A stretch of DNA of 11,700 nt from positions 1 to 11,700 of the forward strand of contig CAYSPJ010000150.1 of assembly GCA_964432875.1 (NCBI GenBank). Reading direction: 5' to 3'. A program made the position numbers and the translations under genes. Source of the DNA: JACJYE01 sp964432875. Its GTDB lineage: Bacteria > Bacteroidota > Bacteroidia > Chitinophagales > Saprospiraceae. The notes beneath the pieces were generated by a model, which saw nothing but the letters and a program-made list of their open reading frames with translations, was not told the DNA's origin and made no database searches. Positions 1-6,659 of this stretch are shown here, one piece after another (within the stretch, counting starts at the first letter, position 1; each line of letters starts with the position of its first letter).

Positions 1-1347
1 CAATTGCACATGCCCGCAGTTGTCCACATAGTTTACGGTAAAGGATGCCTCGCATGGCGGGCCGCAGGCCATCGCCTGCTGCCACGCCCTCAAGCTGCTG
101 GTGAGATTGGCACTCGGCGGCACGTCATAGAAATCGGCATCGGGTAGCTGGGGGCCGTTGTAAATGAGGTTGCCGGGGAGAACTGCGCTGGCATCATCGC
201 TGGTAAAACAGGGGTCTAAATCCGGGCCACTCACGGAAATAAACGCGCAGAGCTGCCCGAAACCGCCGGAAACCGGGGTTCGCCCGTCGGCTAAAACCAA
301 CTGGCCGGAGGCGTTCAGGGCGAGTGCGGCGGGTGTAGTGGTGGTAAAGCCGTTGTCCAGGAATTTTACCCAGTCCAAGGTTGGGGCGCCGCCCGTTTCC
401 ATTATTCTATTAGCACATTCTTTAAAGCCCTTCTTAGCCATCACATAAACTTCGCCGGCCGGCAATATCTGATGTATTTCTGTCATGCCCTCCAAAATCA
501 CCTCCCAAAGCCCAAGCAGGTCGGCGTCGAATTTCATCACATATTGTTGGCTGTTTTGCAGGCCCGTACCCACTGCGTACACGCTGCCGCCTGCACCGAG
601 GGCGATATCTTCAAACACAAAGCCGCCATCGGGAGTCACCCCGTTGAAAGGCTGCCCGCCGTTGTCGGTGCGCATGATGAGGCCCTGTCCTTCTAAATTG
701 ACCGCGATGAGCAAATCGCCATTGGGCAGGGCTTCCAGGTCGCGGGGTATTTTACTGCCGTTGAAGAAAATGGGGCCGAAGTAGAGCATTTTCCAGTTGA
801 GTGTGCCGCTTTCGTTCAGGTTCAGCAGGAACATATCCGTGTTGGAGGTCATCGCATCGGTCTGGCTGCCGAGTACATAATAGGGGAAAGCGGAGTTCTG
901 TGGCGCCGCATTTCGCACAATGCGCCAAAAACCGTCGCGCTGCGGCAGGTCGTAACCCCGCACCCAAGTAAATGCGCCACTGGTTGTCACCAATCCCATG
1001 ATGCCCCGGCTGGTGTTGTCGTTAGGCAGGGAATTACCCACCACCAGCAGGTTGCCGGAAGGCGTAAGCACGGCATCGTTCCACACCGAAGCGATATTTA
1101 GGCTGAGCGTCCACTGCAGTTCGCCGGCAGCGTTGAGCCGCGAAACGGTGGCTCTGGCAGGCTGCCCGTCAGTAATCTCGCCCTGCCCCAACACATAATA
1201 ATTCGTTCCGCTGGGGATGACTTTGCTGAAAGACTCATCCAGCGCCGTCCCATACTGCCGTTGAAACTGCGCATATCCCCCCGTAGCAAAGGCAAAGAAG
1301 CAAAAAACCGATAACGAAACGGTGAGGCTAGATGATGACTTTCGCAT
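1..1347 (-). CDS. Secreted beta-propeller-like protein, 3' end cut by window edge
   Basis: Reading the minus strand from the ATG whose first base is 1347 gives 449 codons with no stop up to the window edge, so the C-terminus is missing. Residues 1-26 form a clear Sec signal peptide (MRKSSSSLTVSLSVFCFFAF, cleavage probably after GGYA), so the product is exported. Residues 30-330 hold repeated strand-rich units of about 45-60 residues. Examples are SGTNYYVLGQGE, TPSGNLLVVGNS, FPYYVLGSQTDA, LPNGDLLIAVNLEGQG and AGGSVYAVGTG, the pattern of propeller blades in Bacteroidota surface proteins. From about residue 430 the stretch CEASFTVNYVDNCGHV looks like the start of a PKD or Ig-like domain, so a sorting domain may lie beyond the edge. 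No catalytic motif is visible and I do not recognise a specific function. A good promoter lies 59 bases upstream. The propeller call is inferred from pattern, not from a named family match. Confidence 0.8.
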   Translation of the reverse strand, partial: MRKSSSSLTVSLSVFCFFAFATGGYAQFQRQYGTALDESFSKVIPSGTNYYVLGQGEITDGQPARATVSRLNAAGELQWTLSLNIASVWNDAVLTPSGNLLVVGNSLPNDNTSRGIMGLVTTSGAFTWVRGYDLPQRDGFWRIVRNAAPQNSAFPYYVLGSQTDAMTSNTDMFLLNLNESGTLNWKMLYFGPIFFNGSKIPRDLEALPNGDLLIAVNLEGQGLIMRTDNGGQPFNGVTPDGGFVFEDIALGAGGSVYAVGTGLQNSQQYVMKFDADLLGLWEVILEGMTEIHQILPAGEVYVMAKKGFKECANRIMETGGAPTLDWVKFLDNGFTTTTPAALALNASGQLVLADGRTPVSGGFGQLCAFISVSGPDLDPCFTSDDASAVLPGNLIYNGPQLPDADFYDVPPSANLTSSLRAWQQAMACGPPCEASFTVNYVDNCGHVQL

Positions 1348-1405
1348 GGCGAACCAGATTTTAGTGGTTATTTGTTTGGATTGGGCCGCTACATGCCGCC
1401 GCCCC

Positions 1406-1438
1406 CAAATATAACCAGCATGTTAGCGCCCCGCTCAA
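1406..1438 (-). promoter_or_regulatory. Bacteroidota-type promoter for the left-edge secreted gene
   Basis: On the minus strand, TATATTTG (1413-1406) matches the Bacteroidota -7 box TAnnTTTG exactly. A TTG (1438-1436) lies 22 bases upstream, within the 17-23-base spacing reported for the -33 element. Transcription would start around 1400, giving a 5' leader of about 50 nt before the ATG at 1347. The box lies in the gap after the stop of the upstream gene (1481), so the secreted gene probably has its own transcript. Confidence 0.55.
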
Positions 1439-1480
1439 CTCCATGCGATTCGGTCGGAATTGGGTGAGATTTGGTTGTTT

Positions 1481-2026
1481 TCAGCGCCCCTTCCACCACC
1501 TTCTAACCCGCTTGCACACCTTTGTTGAGGCTTTCGCGCTACTCTCCGCCTCCTCCGCCAACTCCCACAGCTCGTACAGGATTTGGTGCTGGGTAATTTC
1601 CCAGGTCTCCAGCCCGACGGCGCCTTCGGCGTAAAGCTTGCCGTTGATTTCGTAGCGGGCCTGCATCAGGATGGAGGCATCGCCAAGGGCTTCGCACACC
1701 GTAAGCGCAGCTCCAATCTCATGGTTATCCACCAGGCGGCGGAGCCGCAAAGGGTCCAGTGCCGCAGGCTGGCTTTGGGCCTCCTCCGCAGCTATCGGCA
1801 TCCAATCCAGTATGGCTTGGTACAGCTGCAGCTGCATACGGCTCCAGTTTTCGCCATCGATTAGCCTGGCGCGGTATTGTTGGGCCCCCTCCGCCAACCG
1901 CTGCGACAAGGCAGCCGCTGGCGGGCTGCCCAGATCGTGAAGCAGGCGGATGGCGCCGTCGGTATCGCCCCGGCGCATCATCTGGCGGAGCGCTGTGCTG
2001 CCGGGAAGGAACGGATTATCAGGCAT
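1481..2026 (-). CDS. Small protein with two tandem EAD11-like helical units
   Basis: This encodes a 181-residue soluble protein with no signal peptide or membrane segment. It contains two diverged copies of one helical unit. Copy 1 (about residues 11-74) starts TALRQMMRRGDTDGAIRLL and ends GENWSRMQLQLYQAILDWM. Copy 2 (about 91-153) starts RLRRLVDNHEIGAALTV and ends LETWEITQHQILYELWELA. The copies share LR at the start, a central A-[IL], LG after helix 1-2, an aligned Y, then E-x-W and Q-x-Q before the last helix. This pattern resembles effector-associated domain 11 (EAD11), a death-fold-like adaptor domain usually fused to CHAT, TIR or trypsin effectors in Bacteroidota; no effector is present here. 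The tail is basic (KVCKRVRRWWKGR). An in-frame TTG at 2071 would add a proline- and alanine-rich segment, but the ATG at 2026 is the better start. EAD11 membership is recognition by eye and needs a profile search. Confidence 0.75.
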   Translation of the reverse strand: MPDNPFLPGSTALRQMMRRGDTDGAIRLLHDLGSPPAAALSQRLAEGAQQYRARLIDGENWSRMQLQLYQAILDWMPIAAEEAQSQPAALDPLRLRRLVDNHEIGAALTVCEALGDASILMQARYEINGKLYAEGAVGLETWEITQHQILYELWELAEEAESSAKASTKVCKRVRRWWKGR

Positions 2027-2122
2027 AGCTGCTGGTTGTAGGGGTAAATATGCCCCTCCTGGCGCTGGCAATACGGGCAGGATGAGATTTGGCGGGAAAT
2101 AAGTGGGATTTGGCGACGGAGG

Positions 2123-2215
2123 TTTTAAACCGCAAAATGTAAAACCGCAAAATGTAAAAGTGCCCCGCTTTTGCGGTTTTACATTTTACATTTTAAATTT
2201 TACATTTTAAATTTT
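2123..2215. repeat. Modular AT-rich repeat block with 19-bp inverted repeat
   Basis: The block is assembled from 7-8-base words ending in TTTT. Reading 2169-2215 on the plus strand gives GCGGTTTT, ACATTTT, ACATTTT, AAATTTT, ACATTTT, AAATTTT. The left part carries the same words on the opposite strand. Two tandem 15-bp units occupy 2127-2141 and 2142-2156. Two identical 14-bp units occupy 2188-2201 and 2202-2215, and the second overlaps the last codons and stop of the kinase gene. A perfect 19-bp inverted repeat (2134-2152 with 2169-2187, 16-base loop) can form a hairpin. It could terminate kinase transcription, though the stem is AT-rich, and it probably belongs to a dispersed intergenic repeat family. 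Confidence 0.8.
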
Positions 2216-5200
2216 CAACAGCACCTTGGTGCCACACACCGCCCCATCGGCCCCGAGGATGTTTTCTCGGCTGAAAGCTTGCCCGCCCCCTTGGCCCGAA
2301 AGCACCTCCAAGCGGCGCTGGGTGAGCATCATGCCGACTGATTTGTAGGGGCCCGTTTGCCCGGAACCAGCATCGAAGCCCGGGCCGTTGTCGGTGATGG
2401 TGACGAGGAGCTGGTTTTGCTGCTGCGCAAAGGCGACGGTGATGCGGCCGCCTTCGGCCTTGTTTTTCATGCCGTGCAGCAGGGCGTTTTCCACGAAGGG
2501 CTGCACCAACATCGGCGGCAGGGCGAGTCCATCGAGGTCCAGATCCGGGGCAGTTTCGATGGCATAGCTGAACCGGTCGCGGAAGCGCAACTGTTCTAGC
2601 GCGAGATAACTGTCCAGCATCTCGATCTCTTCGCGCAGGCTGTGTTGGCCATCCACCGAGCCGTGCAAGGCCAGGCGCACCAGGCGGGCGAAGCGGGCCA
2701 GGTAGCGAGTAGCGGCGGCAGCATCGTTTTCGGCGATAAAATACTGGATGCTGCTCAGGCAGTTGAAGATGAAATGTGGGTTCATCTGCGCCCTGAGCGC
2801 TGCTGATTCGAGCTTGCGAATTTTGCTGTTCGTTTCAGCTTCCTTGCGGGCCAGTTGCAGGCGGCTGCGGTACCACAGGGCCAGCCCTGTGGCCAGCAGG
2901 GCAATCAAAGCTGACCAAAACCAGCCCGTCTGCCACCAAGCCTCCCGGATGGAAAATGCCCAATACGTGGGTTTGCTCCACTCCTTGTCTTCGTTTTGAG
3001 CCTGTACCTCAAAGGTATAGTCGCCCGGCGAGAGGTTGGCAAAATTGACTTCGCGGTTATGGCTGTAGGAATACGCCGTGTCTGCTCCATTCAGGCGATA
3101 GCGGTAGAGGATGTGGCCTTCGGAGCGGTAATGCAAGGCAAAAAAGCAAATATAAATATCGTTTCGGTGGTGCGGCAGGCGCAGGCCGGGCGTAAAGTCG
3201 GAGGGGGCCTTATTGATCCGCATCTGCTCCAGCACGGGTGCGGGCATGGCTGGCGCGGGCAGGTGGCGAAAACGCGCCAGCCCCCGATTGGTGGCCACCC
3301 ACGTTTCCCCAGCAAAAGTCATGACGTCGTTCACCTGATTGGAAGGCAGGCCTTCCCGCATACCGATTATTTTGATGTCCCACCCACCTGCGGGATTTGG
3401 CGCGAGCCGGGTGAGGCCAGCCAAAGAACAAGCATACAAGCATCCATCGGCACTCACGTAGAGTTTGGTCATACAATCGGAGCCAAGCCCTTGGCTTTGA
3501 GTGAGGTGGGTCAGGTTGCCTTTTTTATCCCGAATCAGCAATCCAGCGCCTTGCAGACTGATGACCACGCCACCATCGGGCAAGACAGCCACATCGCGCG
3601 CCTGATAACGCAGGGCGGGATGGTCTAACGGGGGCAGTATATATGCGCCGTCGCGCCAAACCCGCAGGCCGCGCGGAGTAGTGACCCACAGGTTGCCTTC
3701 GCGATCGGGGGTCACGGAAAAAGTGCGTTCTATGATTGTATTAGAGCTTGCTTCCCCCAATTGCATTGCCTTGGCGGTGCGGGCATTTATGTTAAAAAAA
3801 CCATGCGTGGCACTGCTCCAAAGATATTTCCCGAAAGGATCGGGGGTGATTTTTTTTGCCAAAACGCTCCCTAGCTTTCTGCCTTCCGTATCAAACGAAG
3901 TCGCGGTTGTCCATTTATTGCGATCAAAACAATGAAGAGGTTCGCTGCACCACAGCCGTTGTTGGGTGGTGTCAAAAAAGATAGCCTGAACCTCTCGGGA
4001 AACTAGGGGTGGCTGTATGACGGCAATCTGTTTTCCGTTCTGGCGGTTGAGCGCAGCAATCCCCACAGGGCGAAGGCCAGCAAAAACGGTCGTAGCGCCG
4101 TCGTTCGTGATGCAAGTGACCTCGTCGGAGGGCAGCCCCGAGGCTTTGTCAAAAATGTCGATACCGGGGTTTTTGCAATAAAATACGCCTGCGTGAGTCG
4201 TCATAGCCCACCATCCACCGGCTGGATCCACCTGAAAATCAGAGACGAAACGCCCGGGCAAAAAGTTGCGATATTCACCCCTCCGCAGATGCTCCAACGA
4301 AGCAAAACAAAACAAGCCCCCATTATTCACACCAGCCGAGGCGATGAAAATGCGGCCATCGGTCGTTTGTCGGATTTCCTCTGGAAGAATAGCGGTAGGC
4401 GTCTGCCAGATAATCTTGTTGTCGTGCATTAAGTAGATTGAACCTCGTTTGTAAAAAACAAAATCATCATGGTTCAATTTCCAGACACCCCTTTCCCGTC
4501 GGTGCAGGGGCGTATTGAACGGTATCTGCCCAAATGGAATCGGCTTCCCATTTTTCAATTGCAAAACATCCATATTCTTGAGGCCCGCCGCTTCTTTTTT
4601 GTCGGTTGTTGTGTGGCGTTGTCGCGAGGCAAATAGCAGCTTCCCCGCTACTTCCGTAAACAGNNNNNNNNNNNNNNNNNNNNNNNNNNNNNNNNNNNNN
4701 NNNNNNNNNNNNNNNNNNNNNNNNNNNNNNNNNNNNNNNNNNNNNNNNNNNNNNNNNNNNNNNTTGTGTGGCGTTGTCGCGAGGCAAATAGCAGCTTCCC
4801 CGCTACTTCCGTAAACAGAAAAACGTTTTGGGCCGAATCGGATACAACCCGATGGGCGCCGTCTGTTTCAACCACCAAAAAGCCAAGGTTGACCAATGCC
4901 AACCATACTTCACCGGTTTGGGCAATCCCCATTTTTTCTACAAGAAAAAATTTTTCCCTGTATGGGGCAGTTACCGCATTATATGGCCAGGCGCGGATGG
5001 TGTCGTTTTCGATAAACCAAACGGAGCCGTCCAAACGGGTGAACCAGATCTTACCCTTAGCATCCTCGGTCGGTAAAAAAACCTCACTACCTCGCATAGC
5101 GCTCGTATCCACCGGTTGGCTGAATTCATAGCCGTTGAAGCGGCAGATGCCTTGGTCGGTAACAAACCACAGGTAGCCGCGGCTATCCTGAAGCATATCA

Positions 5201-5328
5201 AATACTTCATTATCGGGCAGGCCTTCGTCCGCCGTGTAGTTGCGCCAGGATAAATGCTGGCCTGCAGCTGGCTGCAACCAGACCCAAAACAAAATAAGGC
5301 ACATCGTTTTTGAATACCACATAAACAT
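2207..5328 (-). CDS. LytS-type sensor histidine kinase with periplasmic propeller (split by assembly gap)
   Basis: The gene is interrupted by a 100-N gap (4664-4763) flanked by a 55-bp duplication. Collapsing Ns plus one copy joins both parts in one frame, giving 988 residues. An N-terminal signal or anchor (residues 1-23, MCLILFWVWLQPAAGQ) precedes Reg_prop propeller repeats, such as GLPDNEVFDMLQDSRGYLWF and, near the end, GLPSNQVNDVMTFAGETWVA. A Y_Y_Y domain follows (about 680-735), then one membrane helix (about 747-768) and a short coiled coil. The His_kinase core has phospho-acceptor H800 in QMNPHFIFNCLSSIQ. The ATPase domain has N896 in VQPFVENALLHG and D928 in DNGPGF. The protein therefore senses outside the inner membrane and phosphorylates a regulator in the cytoplasm. 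There is no receiver or AraC-type output domain, unlike hybrid propeller kinases. The divergent LytTR gene, 109 bases away, is the likely partner. A caller working on the raw sequence would report two fragments, with a false start at 4573. Confidence 0.93.
4609..4663. repeat. 55-bp overlap duplicate, copy 1 (assembly artefact)
   Basis: This segment is identical base for base to 4764-4818 on the other side of the N run. It encodes kinase residues that appear only once in the reconstructed protein (about LFTEVAGKLLFASRQRHT), so it is best read as two unmerged contig ends that overlap. Confidence 0.9.
4664..4763. other. 100-N scaffold gap inside the kinase gene
   Basis: Exactly 100 Ns join two contig ends that already overlap by 55 identical bases (4609-4663 and 4764-4818). 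The gap is likely of negative true size: dropping 155 bases restores the kinase frame without a stop, the joint reading RQRHTTTDKKEAAGLKNM. Confidence 0.92.
4764..4818. repeat. 55-bp overlap duplicate, copy 2 (assembly artefact)
   Basis: This is the identical partner of 4609-4663. The reading frame entering from the kinase start at 5328 runs cleanly through this copy to the Ns. Confidence 0.9.
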
Positions 5329-5437
5329 GGGGTATCTGGATTTTTGTAAAAAAAAATTGGCTCAATTTCAGAAAAAAACGGGACTTTACAGAAACAAAGG
5401 CGATTATTCCTATCATAAACTTCAAAGCCTGAAAAAA
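5329..5437. promoter_or_regulatory. Divergent kinase/regulator control region with palindrome
   Basis: These 109 AT-rich bases separate the kinase start (minus) from the response-regulator start (plus) and must hold both promoters. A perfect 6+6 palindrome, AAATTG-GCT-CAATTT, lies at 5354-5368, closer to the kinase start. No exact TAnnTTTG box was found on either strand, so the -7 elements are either degenerate or different. The run of seven As before the regulator ATG is a typical Bacteroidota start context. Confidence 0.5.
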
Positions 5438-6181
5438 ATGAGTACCCGGATCGCTTTAGTTGATGATGAACCTGCTGCCCGTGGCAGCCTACGCCAGCTT
5501 TTGCGCGACAATTGCCCCGACACCAATATCATCGGCGAGGCAGGCAGCATTGCCGAAGCCCGGCACCTGCTCCAGCGCGAACCCATCGACCTGCTCTTGC
5601 TGGATGTAGAGATGGAGGATGGCACCGGCTTCGACCTGCTCGACCAGATTTCTCCGATCCCTTTCAGGGTGGTTTTTACCACTGCTCACCATGACTTCGC
5701 CATCCGCGCTTTCCGCTACAACGCGATAGACTACCTGCTCAAGCCCATCGACCCCGACGAGCTGCAAAACGCCGTTTGCAAAGCACAGCTCAACCGCGAC
5801 CAGGCCCGGCAGCAACAACAAATCGCCAAGCTGCTGAGCACTGCGGCCCAAAAATCCTTCGACCGGATTACCCTCGACACCGGCTCGGGCCTGATCTTCA
5901 CCCGAGTGGGCGAAATTGTGCGCATTGAAAGCTGCGGCAACTTCTCCTTTGTCTTCCTGGCTGACGGGGAGCGCTGCCTCGTTTCCCACAACCTCAAGTC
6001 CTTTGAAGAAATGCTGCCGCCTGTCCACTTTTTCCGCCCCCACCAGTCGCACATCGTGAATACGGCTTTCGTCAAAAGGTTCTTTAAAGAAGACGGCGGC
6101 TATGCCCTCATGCACGATGGTGCCAGGATACCGGTGGCCCGCCGCAAGAAGGAAGCCTTTTTAGCAGGCTTGCAAAACTGA
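5438..6181 (+). CDS. LytTR-family response regulator
   Basis: This is a 247-residue two-domain regulator of the LytR/AlgR type. The receiver domain (about 1-120) has the acidic pair D9-D10 (IALVDDEPA), phospho-acceptor D56 (LLLLDVEMEDGTGFDLL), T82 in VVFTTAHHDFAIRAF and K102-P103 in YLLKPI. A glutamine-rich linker (RQQQQIAKLL) leads to the LytTR DNA-binding domain (about 143-247), seen in GEIVRIESCGNFSFVFLADG, FFRPHQSHIVN and IPVARRKKEAF. All receiver active-site residues are present, so phosphorylation by the divergent LytS-type kinase is expected. In this family that promotes binding to direct repeats upstream of target genes. The frame stays open upstream to 5240, but that extension would read antisense through the kinase N-terminus. 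MSTRIALVDDEPA is where the family normally begins. The stop is 85 bases before the next gene. Confidence 0.96.
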   Translation: MSTRIALVDDEPAARGSLRQLLRDNCPDTNIIGEAGSIAEARHLLQREPIDLLLLDVEMEDGTGFDLLDQISPIPFRVVFTTAHHDFAIRAFRYNAIDYLLKPIDPDELQNAVCKAQLNRDQARQQQQIAKLLSTAAQKSFDRITLDTGSGLIFTRVGEIVRIESCGNFSFVFLADGERCLVSHNLKSFEEMLPPVHFFRPHQSHIVNTAFVKRFFKEDGGYALMHDGARIPVARRKKEAFLAGLQN

Positions 6182-6266
6182 TTTTTCTCACCCCTCCTGC
6201 TTGATGAAAATCACTGCCAAAGCTGCTCAAAACCCCGAACTTCATCATAGAAAAAAACACTAGGCT

Positions 6267-6554
6267 ATGCGTACCATCGATAAATTTTTCCCAGACTTAT
6301 TTGCTGCACTTGGGCTAACCCTCATCGCCACTTGGTTTGCGTTGATTGTCATGGGTATGTCCTCTGTGATTGCCCACGTCTTGTTCCTTTTCAGCGTAGC
6401 TTTTATTTTTGAGCTCTACTCCAGCAGCCAAGAGGCCAAAGATGCTATCAGGGAAAAAGAAGCACGCCAACGGGATGAACATCTCGACGAGCTCCTGCGC
6501 AATATGGAAGAGGGTGAAGAGGTTGAAGAGTGGGAAGAGGAGCTGCATTATTAG
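6267..6554 (+). CDS. Small membrane protein with acidic tail, unknown function
   Basis: This 95-residue product matches no family I recognise. Two hydrophobic segments (about residues 11-31, LFAALGLTLIATWFALIVMG, and 34-51, VIAHVLFLFSVAFIFELY) would form a helical hairpin in the inner membrane with both ends on the same side. The remaining 44 residues form a charged, probably coiled helix (EAKDAIREKEARQRDEHLDELL) that ends in a strongly acidic run (EEGEEVEEWEEELHY). The overlapping frames show no better candidate, and hydrophobic periodicity and charge pattern support a real gene. It lies between the regulator and the WG-repeat gene, co-oriented with both, 85 and 105 bases away, so co-transcription is possible but unproven. 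Function unknown; a scaffold or small-protein regulator is only a guess. Confidence 0.7.
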   Translation: MRTIDKFFPDLFAALGLTLIATWFALIVMGMSSVIAHVLFLFSVAFIFELYSSSQEAKDAIREKEARQRDEHLDELLRNMEEGEEVEEWEEELHY

Positions 6555-6659
6555 TGCTGCGAGCACTACATTTTTCATCAAGACATCAACAAAATCACCA
6601 TTGGGCAGCTTTTATGATAATGCAGGCAGCCTTGCCTCATTAAACCCAAAAGCATCGCC

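Noticed and set aside
2027..2071. N-terminal extension of the EAD11-like protein to a TTG start at 2071
   Set aside because: It adds a low-complexity proline- and alanine-rich stretch, uses a rare start codon, and a good ATG exists at 2026 just before the first repeat unit.
2996..3628. 210-codon open frame on the plus strand
   Set aside because: It lies wholly antisense to the well-supported kinase gene and encodes no recognisable domain; a shadow frame in GC-rich DNA.
5240..5437. N-terminal extension of the response regulator
   Set aside because: It would read antisense through the kinase signal peptide and the intergenic region; receiver domains begin where the ATG at 5438 starts.
5489..6115. 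208-codon open frame on the minus strand
   Set aside because: It is fully antisense to the LytTR regulator, whose motifs are unmistakable.
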